This document shows positions 7,686 through 16,011 of a stretch of 64,000 nucleotides of DNA, one piece after another. Below the pieces are notes generated by a model. It had not been told where the DNA came from. It did not search any database and saw only the letters and a list, made by a program, of their open reading frames with translations. This DNA is from Chloroflexota bacterium (lineage in GTDB: Bacteria > Chloroflexota > Anaerolineae > J102): NCBI GenBank assembly GCA_029782215.1, contig JAKOVD010000016.1, positions 1 through 64,000 of the forward strand, written 5' to 3'. Each line of letters starts with the position of its first letter. Within the stretch, counting starts at the first letter, position 1. A program made the translations under genes and the position numbers.

Positions 7686-9227
7686 ATGCCCTTCTACATG
7701 TTTATTGCTGAGATCATCCTGGCCCTGTTGATCGGGCTGGGAGTGGGCGTTGGTGTTGGCACCGTGCTGAAACGCCGCGCGGACGAGCGCAAGCTGTCGG
7801 AAGCCAAGCTGCGCGCCGAGACGATCGTCACAGAGGCGAAGGACGAAGCCTTGCGCATCGAGCTGGAGGCGAAAGACAGCGCCCTGGCCAGCCGCAATGA
7901 GACCGAAGCCGAGGTGAGCCGCCGGCGCCGCGAGATCAGCCGCCTTGAAGAGCGCGCCCAACGCCGCCTCGAACAGTTGGAGATCAGAGCTGAAAACCAG
8001 GAACAGCGCGAGCGCAAGCTTACGCAGCGCCAGAGCCAGATCGACAAGCGCTTCGGCGAGCTGGAAAAGGCCGAAAGCGAGTATCAGGCCGAGATCGAGC
8101 GCATCGCCAGCATGTCCCAGGATGAGGCTCGCGAGGAGCTCATCCGCCGCGTCGAAACTTCAGCGCGTGGCGAGATGGCCCGCACCATCCGCCAGGTGGA
8201 AGCCGAGATCGTGGAGACCGCCGACCGCAAGGCCCGTGAGGTCGTCACCCTCGCCATCGAACGTCTGGCCTCCGAGATCGTCGCCGAAACCACCGTCACC
8301 TCCGTACCGCTGCCGGCCGACGAGATGAAGGGCCGCATCATCGGCCGCCAGGGCCGCAACATCCGCGCCATCGAGGCCGTCACCGGCGTCGACCTGGTGG
8401 TGGACGACACCCCCGAGGCGATCATCATCTCCAGCCATGACCCTGTCCGTCGCGAGGTGGCCCGCCTGACGCTGCTGAAGCTGGTGCAGGACGGCCGTAT
8501 CCACCCCGCCCGCATCGAGAAGGAAGTGGAGAAGGCGCAGGAAGAAGTGGAGCGCTCCATCCGTGAGGCGGGTGAAGAAGCCGCTTACCAGACGGGCTTC
8601 CAGGGCCTGCATCCCGAGCTGATCAAGCTCGTCGGGCGGTTGAAATACCGCACCAGCTACGGCCAGAACCAGTATTACCACGCCATCGAGGTCAGCCACC
8701 TGGCGGGCCTGTTGGCGGCTGAGATGCACGGCGACGTGCGCGCGGCCAAGATGGGCGGCCTGCTGCACGACCTGGGCAAAGCCGTCAGCCACGAGGTGGA
8801 AGGGCCGCACGCCATCGTCGGGGCCGAGCTTGCCCGGCGCTACAACGTGCCGGACAAGGTCGTCAACATCATCGCCTCTCACCACAACGAAGAAGAACCC
8901 CAGTCGCTGGAGGCCATCCTGGTGGCTTCGGCAGACGCCATCTCGGGGGCGCGTCCCGGCGCTCGCCGCGAATCGCTGGAGAGCTATGTCAAGCGTCTGA
9001 CGGCGCTGGAGGACATCGCCCTGGGGTTCGGCGGTGTGCAGCAGGCTTTCGCCATCCAGGCGGGTCGCGAGGTCCGCATCATCGTCAAACCCGAGTCGCT
9101 CGACGATTACGGCTCCATCGAGCTGGCGCGCAACATCGCCAAGAAAGTGGAGGACAGCCTGCAGTATCCCGGCCAGATCAAGATCACCGTCATCCGCGAA
9201 ACGCGGGCGGTGGAATTCGCCAAGTAA
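7686..9227 (+). CDS. rny: Ribonuclease Y
   Basis: 513 residues, membrane-anchored endoribonuclease that starts mRNA decay. Domain order: one transmembrane helix (about 5-25), long charged coiled coil (about 30-200), KH domain with G-R-I-I-G-R-Q-G-R-N at 216-225, and an HD domain with the metal pair in L-L-H-D-L-G-K-A (His361-Asp362) plus the A-S-H-H-N motif further on. All key residues are intact and length is typical. It follows recX, an order also seen in other Chloroflexota and Firmicutes (from memory). Confidence 0.96.
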   Translation: MPFYMFIAEIILALLIGLGVGVGVGTVLKRRADERKLSEAKLRAETIVTEAKDEALRIELEAKDSALASRNETEAEVSRRRREISRLEERAQRRLEQLEIRAENQEQRERKLTQRQSQIDKRFGELEKAESEYQAEIERIASMSQDEAREELIRRVETSARGEMARTIRQVEAEIVETADRKAREVVTLAIERLASEIVAETTVTSVPLPADEMKGRIIGRQGRNIRAIEAVTGVDLVVDDTPEAIIISSHDPVRREVARLTLLKLVQDGRIHPARIEKEVEKAQEEVERSIREAGEEAAYQTGFQGLHPELIKLVGRLKYRTSYGQNQYYHAIEVSHLAGLLAAEMHGDVRAAKMGGLLHDLGKAVSHEVEGPHAIVGAELARRYNVPDKVVNIIASHHNEEEPQSLEAILVASADAISGARPGARRESLESYVKRLTALEDIALGFGGVQQAFAIQAGREVRIIVKPESLDDYGSIELARNIAKKVEDSLQYPGQIKITVIRETRAVEFAK

Positions 9228-9243
9228 TCACGACCGACCACCC

Positions 9244-9284
9244 GGCTGGGGACGAGAGGCGCTGCCTCTCGTCCCCAGCCCTTT
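9244..9284 (+). terminator. Very stable hairpin after rny
   Basis: A perfect 17-bp stem (9244-9260 with 9264-9280) closed by a 3-base loop and followed by CTTTC. It probably ends or processes the rny transcript, though the T run is short. The NUDIX gene begins 45 bases later. Confidence 0.7.
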
Positions 9285-9324
9285 CGCACCCTCGCCAAGC
9301 CAGGTCAAACGGGTAACGAAACTC

Positions 9325-9804
9325 ATGGCCGCCGGGAAAACAAACCACTATCAGGCTGCCGGGGGCATTGTCGAGGACAGAGAGGGCCGCGTGCTCCTGT
9401 TGGAGCGGCGCGTCACGCGCCAGGAGTCGCCCTCCCACGAGCTGCGCTTGCCCAAGGGACACATCGAGAAGGGTGAGACGCCCGTGCAGGCGGCTCTGCG
9501 TGAGGTGTGTGAGGAGAGCGGATACTGCCAGATGGAAGTGGTGGCTGACCTGGGCACTGGCATCACCGAGTTCACCCTCGGCGAACGGGCGGTGCGTCGC
9601 CAGGAACACTACTTTCTGATGCGCCTGCTGAACAACGCCCGTCAGGACCCGTACTCGCCACATCCTCATTCCGAAGAGACCCTCTTCCAGCCCTATTGGT
9701 GTGCGAACCTGGAAGAGGCCGAAACCATGCTCACCTTCGAGTCGGAGAAGCGCTTTGTGCGCCGCGCCCGCCAATGGCGACAGCACGGCGCCTGGGCAGA
9801 TTAG
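9325..9804 (+). CDS. NUDIX hydrolase
   Basis: 159 residues. A complete Nudix box is visible at about residues 43-65: G-H-I-E-K-G-E-T, then seven residues, then R-E-V-C-E-E-S-G, which binds Mg2+ and cleaves nucleoside diphosphates linked to another group. The substrate is not evident; the compact size fits MutT/ADP-ribose or Ap4A-type enzymes. The ATG is taken at the first Met after the rny hairpin; the ribosome binding site is poor. Confidence 0.88.
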   Translation: MAAGKTNHYQAAGGIVEDREGRVLLLERRVTRQESPSHELRLPKGHIEKGETPVQAALREVCEESGYCQMEVVADLGTGITEFTLGERAVRRQEHYFLMRLLNNARQDPYSPHPHSEETLFQPYWCANLEEAETMLTFESEKRFVRRARQWRQHGAWAD

Positions 9805-9822
9805 ACGCCATTCCACCCGCGC

Positions 9823-9844
9823 GGTCTTACGCCGGCGTAAGACC
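9823..9844. promoter_or_regulatory. 22-bp perfect palindrome upstream of hutU, candidate operator
   Basis: The two half sites GGTCTTACGCC and GGCGTAAGACC are exact inverted copies with no spacer. The palindrome lies 46 bases before the hutU ATG. Lacking a loop and T tract it looks like a protein-binding site rather than a terminator. It does not match the HutC consensus I know. Confidence 0.55.
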
Positions 9845-9890
9845 ATCAGACCCACGATTGCACGGCAGGGTTGCAAAGGAGCACCATCCC

Positions 9891-11546
9891 ATGACACAGG
9901 CACGCAGCATCCACCCTCCCCGCGGCGTCCAGCTCACGTGCAAGAACTGGCTGATCGAAGCCGCCTACCGCATGATCCAGCACAACCTGGATCCGGAGGT
10001 GGCGGGCGACCCCGACCACCTTATCGTCTACGGCGGTCGCGGCAAGGCCGCCCGCAACTGGCTCGCTTTTGATGCCATCCTGGAAGCGCTGCGCACCCTG
10101 GAGCCGGACGAAACCCTGCTGGTGCAGTCGGGAAAACCGGTCGTCGTCTTCCGCACGCACGAAGATGCCCCCCGCGTCCTGATCGCCAACAGCAACCTGG
10201 TGCCCAAATGGGCCACATGGGAAGTGTTCGACGAGCTCGATCGCAAGGGCCTGATGATGTACGGCCAGATGACCGCGGGCTCGTGGATCTACATCGGCAC
10301 CCAGGGCATCCTGCAGGGCACCTATGAGACCCTGGCGGCGCTGGCGGCGCAGCAGGGCTGGCCGTCGCTCAAGGGCAGGTTCGTGCTCACCGCCGGGCTG
10401 GGGGAGATGGGCGGCGCCCAGCCTCTTGCCGTCACCATGAACGAGGGTGTGGCCCTGGTCGTGGAGGTGGACGCCCTGCGCACACAGCGCCGGCTTGACC
10501 TGGGTCACCTGGATCGGGCGACCGACAACCTGGAAGAAGCAATGACCTGGGTGCAGGAAGCCCTGCAGCACCAGGTGCCGCTATCGGTCGGCCTCATCGC
10601 CAATGCCGCTGCGGTGCTCCCTGAGATGGCGGCGCGCGGGGTGAAGCCGGATGTGGTCACGGATCAGACCAGCGCCCACGACCCTCTCTATTACTATCCC
10701 CCCGGCATGAGCTTCGAGCAGGCCAAGAGCCTGCGCGAGGCAGACCCCGAGGCCTTCAAGCGCCTGGCGATGGCGGCCATGGCCCGGCATGTCGAGGCCA
10801 TGCTGGCCTTCCAACGCAGCGGCGCCGTCGTCTTTGACTACGGCAACAATCTGCGCCAGATGGCCTACGATGCTGGCGTCAAGGATGCCTTTGCCTACCC
10901 CGGCTTCGTGCCAGCCTTCATCCGGCCCCTCTTCTGCCTGGGCAAGGGCCCTTTCCGCTGGGTGACGCTGTCGGGCGACCCGGAGGACATCTACCGCACC
11001 GACGAGGCGATCTGCGATCTGTTCCCGGAGAACGCGGCGCTGGTGCGCTGGATTCGCATGGCGCAAGCCAAGGTCAAGTTCCAGGGCCTGCCCTCGCGCA
11101 TCTGCTGGCTCGGCTACGGCGAGCGCGCCCGCGCCGGGCTGCTCTTCAACGACCTGGTGGCCCGGGGTGTGGTCAGCGCGCCCATCGCCATCGGCCGCGA
11201 CCACCTGGACGCCGGCTCCGTGGCCAGCCCCAACCGCGAGACCGAGGGCATGATGGATGGTTCCGACGCCATCAGCGACTGGCCCATCCTCAATGCCCTG
11301 GTCAACGCCGTGGGTGGGGCGACCTGGGTGAGCTTCCATCATGGCGGCGGCGTGGGTATGGGCTACAGCCAGCACGCGGGCCAGGTCATCGTGGCCGACG
11401 GCACCCCGGCGGCGGCGCGGCGCCTCGAACGCGTCCTCACCACCGACCCCGGCATGGGCGTCGTCCGCCACGCCGACGCTGGCTATCCCGACGCCATCGC
11501 CTTTGCGCGGGAGACCGGGATCAAGATGCCGATGCTGGGGGGCTAA
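9891..11546 (+). CDS. hutU: Urocanate hydratase
   Basis: 551 residues, full length. Second enzyme of histidine degradation, converting urocanate to imidazolonepropionate with a tightly bound NAD+ as electrophile. Visible signatures: [11 protein letters not shown] near the N-terminus, the NAD-binding [12 protein letters not shown] (here Glu where Gly is more usual), D-Q-T-S-A-H-D-P, the catalytic-Cys block I-C-W-L-G-Y-G-E-R and the [15 protein letters not shown] motif near the C-terminus. The start has AAAGGA upstream. No other hut gene is adjacent. Confidence 0.96.
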   Translation: MTQARSIHPPRGVQLTCKNWLIEAAYRMIQHNLDPEVAGDPDHLIVYGGRGKAARNWLAFDAILEALRTLEPDETLLVQSGKPVVVFRTHEDAPRVLIANSNLVPKWATWEVFDELDRKGLMMYGQMTAGSWIYIGTQGILQGTYETLAALAAQQGWPSLKGRFVLTAGLGEMGGAQPLAVTMNEGVALVVEVDALRTQRRLDLGHLDRATDNLEEAMTWVQEALQHQVPLSVGLIANAAAVLPEMAARGVKPDVVTDQTSAHDPLYYYPPGMSFEQAKSLREADPEAFKRLAMAAMARHVEAMLAFQRSGAVVFDYGNNLRQMAYDAGVKDAFAYPGFVPAFIRPLFCLGKGPFRWVTLSGDPEDIYRTDEAICDLFPENAALVRWIRMAQAKVKFQGLPSRICWLGYGERARAGLLFNDLVARGVVSAPIAIGRDHLDAGSVASPNRETEGMMDGSDAISDWPILNALVNAVGGATWVSFHHGGGVGMGYSQHAGQVIVADGTPAAARRLERVLTTDPGMGVVRHADAGYPDAIAFARETGIKMPMLGG

Positions 11547-11601
11547 AGGTTGCAGGTTGAAAATTGCAGGAGGCTGGCGGCGCGTCCGGACGGCGCGCGG
11601 C

Positions 11602-11847
11602 TCAACTGAACCCAGGAAGGTGGGTGCGCTCGTAGCGCTCCGCCACCTGCGGGCAGGCCACGACGGCGCCGCAGCGTTTGGCCGGCTCGCCGCCCGTGAA
11701 CGTCGTGCAGCCCCAGCACTACCAGAAGCGGTAGCTGTACCAGCGCCCCTCTCTGCGAATGTCTTCGCACAAGACATAAGCGACGTCTTCGGGCACAGTG
11801 ACCGCCGCAGGCGCCTTTGCTGTCTCGGATGCTTGCCGGCTAGACAT
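11602..11847 (-). pseudogene. Small Cys-rich gene interrupted by an in-frame TAG codon
   Basis: Starting at the ATG ending at 11847, which has a textbook GGAGGG site 8 bases upstream, 42 codons run to a TAG at 11719-11721. The same frame then continues for 38 more sense codons to a TGA at 11602-11604. The joined protein reads ...W-Y-S-Y-R-F-W-(stop)-C-W-G-C-T-T-F... with further cysteines at codons 59 and 65, so all but one of its five cysteines, including a CxxC, lie after the stop. It looks like a small zinc-binding protein; I do not recognise the family. A single TGG-to-TAG change, a sequencing error or recoding would all explain it. Confidence 0.6.
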
Positions 11848-11972
11848 CTCCCATTCCCTCCACAGATCGGACCTTCAGCAGCCTGGGAAGTTGTATGGCA
11901 AAACCGAAGCCGCTGATGCCCCGCGCAAGGCAATGCGAGAACCAGCGGCTCCTCTGATTCTACGCCCATGCA

Positions 11973-12002
11973 TTGCCGTCGCCAATGGGTCTGGCGTATA
12001 CT
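11973..12002 (+). promoter_or_regulatory. Promoter before the DUF971 gene
   Basis: TTGCCG (11973-11978), 18-base spacer, TATACT (11997-12002). The leader to the ATG at 12041 would be about 30 bases. Confidence 0.5.
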
Positions 12003-12040
12003 GGCCACATCTTTCCTTGTCTTGATGTCATCTGTGAGCC

Positions 12041-12364
12041 ATGCCTGATCCCCGTCCTCGCAGCGTCACCATCGATCGTCCCGCCGGTCTGCTGGTCATC
12101 GACTGGCAGGACGGCGCCCACTGCGAATATCCGCTGGCGGGCATCCGCTTCATCTGCCCCTGCGTGCAATGCCGCGGCGGGCACGAGCTCATGGGACAGC
12201 CCGTCGATCCTGACGACCTGCAGCAGATGCCCGCAGAGGGCGTTTCCACTGAGGTCGTGGCCGCCAGCTTTGTCGGCGACTACGCCCTGCAGATTACGTG
12301 GGGTGACGGCCACAACAGCGGCATCTACGGGTGGTCGATCCTGCGCCCCCTTTGCCCCCGCTAG
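12041..12364 (+). CDS. DUF971 (gamma-butyrobetaine hydroxylase-like N-terminal domain) protein
   Basis: 107 residues forming a free-standing DUF971 domain. The family hallmarks are present: D-W-Q-D-G, then Y-P-L-A-G-I-R-F-I-C-P-C-V-Q-C-R-G-G near residues 30-47 with three cysteines, and W-G-D-G-H-N-S-G-I-Y-G-W-S-I-L-R near the end. In eukaryotic relatives the domain binds zinc ahead of a 2-oxoglutarate oxygenase; single-domain bacterial forms are often linked to Fe-S cluster functions. No oxygenase is encoded nearby. Confidence 0.88.
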   Translation: MPDPRPRSVTIDRPAGLLVIDWQDGAHCEYPLAGIRFICPCVQCRGGHELMGQPVDPDDLQQMPAEGVSTEVVAASFVGDYALQITWGDGHNSGIYGWSILRPLCPR

Positions 12365-12418
12365 CGCAAGGTCCACACCGCCCGGCACCGCCCTCCCTCC
12401 CCCAGAGGAGCGTGCACC

Positions 12419-13348
12419 ATGACTGATCTCAGTGTTCGCCTTCCCTTTACAGGTCCCTTCCCGCTCACCCAAGGGTTCGGCGAAAACCCCCAGGTCTACC
12501 GTCCGTTCAGCCTTCCCGGGCACGAAGGCCTGGATTGGGGCGTGCCCAGCGGGACCCCCATCCTGGCCGTTGACGCCGGTGCCGTCACCAAGGTCTTTAC
12601 GGACCCCAAGGCCGATCGCAAGACCAATCCCTACGGGCTGCACGTCAAGCTGGCGCACGCCTGGGGCGAGACCGTCTACGCCCATTTCAGCCGCGTCGAC
12701 GTTAAGCTGAACGACGTGGTCGTGGCCGGGCAGCAGATCGGACTCTCAGGCAACACAGGCAACACCACCGGCCCGCATCTTCACTTCGGCCTGCGTCTTA
12801 AGGGCTACGACGCCAAGGACGGCTGGTTCGGCTACACCAATCCGCACCGCTTCCTGGCGTGGCCACAGGGCGCCGACCCGGCTCAGATCACGGCCCTCAA
12901 CCGGCAGGTCCAGGAGGCCCGCCTGGCGCTGTCGACGGCGCAAGCCGGTTTCGACTTCCAGCGCCAGGAGTTGGCCACGCAGGCCGACCTCTGGCGCGAG
13001 CAGGTAGCCGCCCTCCTGCAGCGCTACGACGGCAGCAGCCTGCCGCCCAGCACCGATCTGCTGGCCAGCCTCGAGCTTCTCCTGAACAAGGACGCCCTGG
13101 CGTCGCAGATCCAGGAGCTGCGGACTCAGGCCGACCTCTGGCGCGAGCGGGTCACCGACCTGGTGCGGCGCTATACCCCGGGCCAACTGCCCACCGACGC
13201 CGATGTCCTGGCGACGCTGGAGGCGCTCCTGCACACCTGGTCCCAGGAGATCGACCAGGGACGCAAGGCCCAGGTTGCCGCCTTTGCCGCCGACCCGGTG
13301 ATCCCGGCGCCCTATTGGCCGCCCGCCACTCACAGCCGGTCGCGCTGA
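12419..13348 (+). CDS. M23-family metallopeptidase with two C-terminal repeats
   Basis: 309 residues. The LytM/M23 fold occupies about 20-145 with zinc and catalytic residues His35 and Asp39 (G-H-E-G-L-D-W-G), His89 (Y-A-H-F) and His120/His122 (G-P-H-L-H-F), so it should cut peptidoglycan cross-links. After it come two copies of a roughly 38-residue unit (about 184-221 and 233-271), each with T-Q-A-D-L-W-R-E and an L-P-x-x-x-D-(L/V)-L-A-(S/T)-L-E core. There is no signal peptide, unusual for a wall hydrolase. An AGAGGAG site supports the start. Confidence 0.85.
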   Translation: MTDLSVRLPFTGPFPLTQGFGENPQVYRPFSLPGHEGLDWGVPSGTPILAVDAGAVTKVFTDPKADRKTNPYGLHVKLAHAWGETVYAHFSRVDVKLNDVVVAGQQIGLSGNTGNTTGPHLHFGLRLKGYDAKDGWFGYTNPHRFLAWPQGADPAQITALNRQVQEARLALSTAQAGFDFQRQELATQADLWREQVAALLQRYDGSSLPPSTDLLASLELLLNKDALASQIQELRTQADLWRERVTDLVRRYTPGQLPTDADVLATLEALLHTWSQEIDQGRKAQVAAFAADPVIPAPYWPPATHSRSR

Positions 13349-13379
13349 ACATCGCTTCGCGCCCCTTCTCACACCCCTG

Positions 13380-14504
13380 ATGGCCACTGACCTCACCACC
13401 GGCCCCTATCGCCGGATCGTCCTCAAGCTTGGCACCGGCGTGCTCACTGCGGGCACCCCTCAGATCAACGGCGCCCGGATGATCGACATCGTCCGCCAGT
13501 GCGCCGCCCTGACTGCGGCCGGGAAAGAGATGATCGTCGTCAGCTCCGGCGCCATGGCGGCGGGGCGTGAACGGCTCGGATATCCGGCGCTGCCGCCCAG
13601 CGTCCCTGCCAAACAGATGATCAGCGCCGTGGGCCAGCCCCGGCTGATGGCCATCTACCAGCAGTACTTCGAGATCTACGGCATGCAGGTTGGCCAGATG
13701 CTTCTGACCCGCGCCGACCTGCAGGAACGCCGGCGCTACCTGAACGCCATGCACACGCTCAACGCCCTGCTGGCACACGGCATCGTTCCCATCATCAACG
13801 AGAACGACACCGTGACGGCCGAAGAGATCCGCGTGGGCGACAACGACAACCTGTCGGCGATGGTGGCCACCCTGGCCGAGGCGGACCTTCTCATCCTGCT
13901 CACCGACCAGATCGGCCTCTTTACCGCCGATCCCCGTGTGGACCCCAACGCCCAACTCATCACCGAAGTGGCCAGGATCGACGAGACCATCCTGGCCAGC
14001 GCCGGCGGCAGCACGACCGGCCTGGGCACCGGCGGCATGGCCACCAAGCTGCAGGCAGCGGAGACCGCTACGCGCGGCGGCGCCACCGTCTTCATCGCCG
14101 CAGGTGGGCTCCCCGATGTCATCGTGCGGCTGGCGAACGGGGAGTCTGTGGGCACCCGGTTTCTGCCCAGCGCCAGCCGCCTTGAGAGTCGCAAGCGCTG
14201 GCTGCTGGCCGGATACACCGCCTCCGGCCACCTCGTGGTCGATGCGGGCGCAGCCAGGGCTCTGCGGCAGAACGGCAGCAGCCTGCTCCCCATCGGCATC
14301 AGCGCCGTCAACGGGGACTTCCAGCGCGGCGACACCATCAGCATACACGGTCCCAACGGCCGTGAGCTGGCGCGGGGGCTCACCAATTACCAGGCCGACG
14401 AAGTCCGCCGCATACGCGGCCGCCATTCCAGTGAGATCGAAGCCATTCTCGGCTACGAGTACGGGGAAGAGGTCATCCATCGCAACGACCTTATCCTGCT
14501 ATAA
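13380..14504 (+). CDS. proB: Glutamate 5-kinase
   Basis: 374 residues: an amino-acid kinase domain (about 10-255) and a C-terminal PUA domain (about 280-365), the usual bacterial layout. It phosphorylates glutamate in the first step of proline synthesis. Motifs: V-L-K-L-G-T-G-V-L (nucleotide binding; Gly-Thr-Gly instead of Gly-Ser), V-S-S-G-A-M-A-A-G, N-E-N-D-T-V and L-L-T-D-Q-I-G-L-F. No proA is adjacent, so glutamyl phosphate reductase must lie elsewhere. Confidence 0.95.
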   Translation: MATDLTTGPYRRIVLKLGTGVLTAGTPQINGARMIDIVRQCAALTAAGKEMIVVSSGAMAAGRERLGYPALPPSVPAKQMISAVGQPRLMAIYQQYFEIYGMQVGQMLLTRADLQERRRYLNAMHTLNALLAHGIVPIINENDTVTAEEIRVGDNDNLSAMVATLAEADLLILLTDQIGLFTADPRVDPNAQLITEVARIDETILASAGGSTTGLGTGGMATKLQAAETATRGGATVFIAAGGLPDVIVRLANGESVGTRFLPSASRLESRKRWLLAGYTASGHLVVDAGAARALRQNGSSLLPIGISAVNGDFQRGDTISIHGPNGRELARGLTNYQADEVRRIRGRHSSEIEAILGYEYGEEVIHRNDLILL

Positions 14505-14885
14505 CCTCCTGAGATGTTTCGCTGCTGCCTTTCTCCATGCGGGATGGGGCGATAGACCCGCTTCATCTCATTATGTCATTGCGAACGAAGTGAAGCAGGA
14601 GCTGTTGTCGTTCGCTACCACTCCCTGACGGTCGTGGCGCGGAAGCCCTACGTCACTGCGAACGAAGTGAAGCAGCCTCCAACCTGCCAGTTGGGGATTG
14701 CTTCGGCCCTGTCGGGCTTCGCAATGACATCGGGAGTATCGTGCCCGGCCATTTGTGGCCCGCGACGTAAAAGCCCAGCACGACATAACAAGAAGGCTCT
14801 TGAGGCCCCTTACAGGACGGAATGAGCCATGCTGGCGGGATGAGGCGTTTCCTGGCACGGCCGCGGGCACAGCCGCATCCGCAAC
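14505..14885. other. Intergenic stretch with dispersed palindromic repeats
   Basis: 381 bases between proB and the convergent FkbM gene with no plausible gene. It holds two copies of a GTCAYTGCGAACGAAGTGAAGCAG unit (described separately) and an inverted relative, resembling the chromosomal ATTGCGA(A/G)...GAAGCAAT-type dispersed repeats of many bacteria. No tRNA or clear promoter is seen. Confidence 0.6.
14575..14728. repeat. REP-like dispersed repeat, two direct copies and an inverted end
   Basis: Direct copies at 14575-14598 and 14652-14675 differ at one base. The second is followed by GGGGATTGCTTCGG and closes with GCTTCGCAATGAC (14716-14728), the inverted complement of the start, so 14652-14728 can fold as one long imperfect hairpin. 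No transposase is nearby. Confidence 0.65.
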
Positions 14886-15665
14886 TCAACCTAAGCGCCT
14901 TCCCCAGGGGAACCGGAAGCTGTACGCGCCCCAGAACTCGCCGAGATTCCGGCGGTATTCGGGGAAGAACGTCTCGTGCACGTAATAGCTGTCGAACCCC
15001 TGCACCTGCTTGATGGTCATGTAGCCGTGAGCGAGCAGGATGGCGTTCAGCCGCTCACTGGGTCTTTCGATGGTCATGCACGTGACCTGATAATCGTCGA
15101 AAGGGAAGGTGGCAAAGACCCGATCCTCCGCCCCTTCCACGTCCAGGGACAGATAGTCGATGTTCCGTGGCACGCGCTGCTCGCGCAGGATATCGACCAG
15201 ACGCCTCGTTCTGAGCGTGAACACGGACCTTGACGCCGGATCACCAGCCGTCTCCAGGTCGGCGTTGTCGGTGTCAGAGTCGACGATGCCGCTGGTCAGA
15301 CCCTGCGACACATACGTCACCTCTCTCTCGCAGGCGTCCACGCAGGCATAGATGCAGGTCGCCCGGCGCACGCGCTTGAGATGGGCATAGAACCCGGGAT
15401 CGGCCTCGATACACAAGCCCCGCCACTGGTAACCCCGTTCCAGCAGCAACGTATTGCTGTAGGTCACGCCGTCGGCAGCGCCGATGTCGATGAAATAGCC
15501 CCCTGTCTTGCCGTTGAACACCTCACCGATCACCCAGAAGTCCTGTCCTGCCTGCGACGCCGTGTATGCGCCCCAAGGCAGGTACGATCGGACCCAGGAA
15601 CTGAGCTTCCACGGCCTGGAAGTGAGGGGGCGCCGGCGTCGCAGGCGAAAAGTTGGCATCTGCAT
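14886..15665 (-). CDS. FkbM-family methyltransferase
   Basis: 259 residues. The SAM-binding motif F-I-D-I-G-A-A-D-G-V-T-Y-S-N-T lies near residue 58, with an acidic loop C-I-E-A-D-P near 85 and the FkbM hallmark Y-L-S-L-D-V-E-G-A-E-D near 170. FkbM proteins O-methylate sugars or natural products; with no polyketide genes nearby a glycan or lipid substrate is more likely. The start codon is uncertain: no strong ribosome binding site, and a second ATG lies two codons in. It is a lone gene between repeat-bearing DNA and a tRNA. Confidence 0.85.
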   Translation of the reverse strand: MQMPTFRLRRRRPLTSRPWKLSSWVRSYLPWGAYTASQAGQDFWVIGEVFNGKTGGYFIDIGAADGVTYSNTLLLERGYQWRGLCIEADPGFYAHLKRVRRATCIYACVDACEREVTYVSQGLTSGIVDSDTDNADLETAGDPASRSVFTLRTRRLVDILREQRVPRNIDYLSLDVEGAEDRVFATFPFDDYQVTCMTIERPSERLNAILLAHGYMTIKQVQGFDSYYVHETFFPEYRRNLGEFWGAYSFRFPWGRRLG

Positions 15666-15754
15666 TCACGATGAGAGTGACCGAGGTCAACTTCACAGGA
15701 GCCGGGTCAACCAACGGCCCTGTCCACGATCATAAGGGAAGATGAGGGTGGGGC

Positions 15755-15787
15755 AAACAAAACACCCCGTGGGGTGACCACGGGGTG
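15755..15787 (-). terminator. Terminator downstream of tRNA-Met
   Basis: A 10-bp perfect stem (15763-15772 with 15778-15787) and 5-base loop; on the minus strand it is followed by TTTTGTTT. It ends the tRNA transcript. Confidence 0.85.
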
Positions 15788-15805
15788 CGGGGGGCGGCGG
15801 GGCAG

Positions 15806-15878
15806 TGGCGACGGGTAGACTCGAACTACCGACAGAGCGATTATGAGCCGCTTGCTCTACCTCCTGAGCTACGTCGCC
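15806..15878 (-). tRNA. tRNA-Met (anticodon CAT)
   Basis: 73 bases fold into a full cloverleaf: acceptor stem GGCGACG/CGTCGCC, D arm with GCTC...GAGC, anticodon stem AGCGG/TCGCT around loop CTCATAA, and T arm GGTAG-TTCGAGT-CTACC; discriminator base A. The paired first acceptor base and the lack of the three G-C pairs of initiators argue for elongator Met. A tRNA-Ile2 with lysidine-modified CAT cannot be ruled out. The CCA end is not encoded. Confidence 0.93.
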
Positions 15879-15900
15879 GCAGAGCCGCTTGCCCACCCGC

Positions 15901-15930
15901 AATTTAGCATAGGCGGCGCGCCTGTGTCAA
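15901..15930 (-). promoter_or_regulatory. tRNA-Met promoter
   Basis: On the minus strand TTGACA (15925-15930), an 18-base spacer and TAAATT (15901-15906) preceded by TGC. The expected transcript start is about 16 bases before the mature tRNA. Confidence 0.75.
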
Positions 15931-16011
15931 CCGTGATCGGGCTTGTTTGAACAGAGACCACCGCGAGGTCCCCTACTTGGACCTCCGGGGCTCTTGTTCC
16001 ATACTTGGTCC

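Noticed and set aside
11602-11847. Selenocysteine recoding in the small Cys-rich gene
   Set aside because: The internal codon is TAG, not TGA, so selenocysteine insertion does not apply.
14505-14885. Possible CRISPR-like array in the proB-FkbM spacer
   Set aside because: Only two direct copies with unequal spacing, and no cas genes anywhere in the window.
15693-15902. A 69-residue minus-strand frame over the tRNA
   Set aside because: It is the translation of the tRNA-Met gene and its terminator; the cloverleaf explains the sequence fully.
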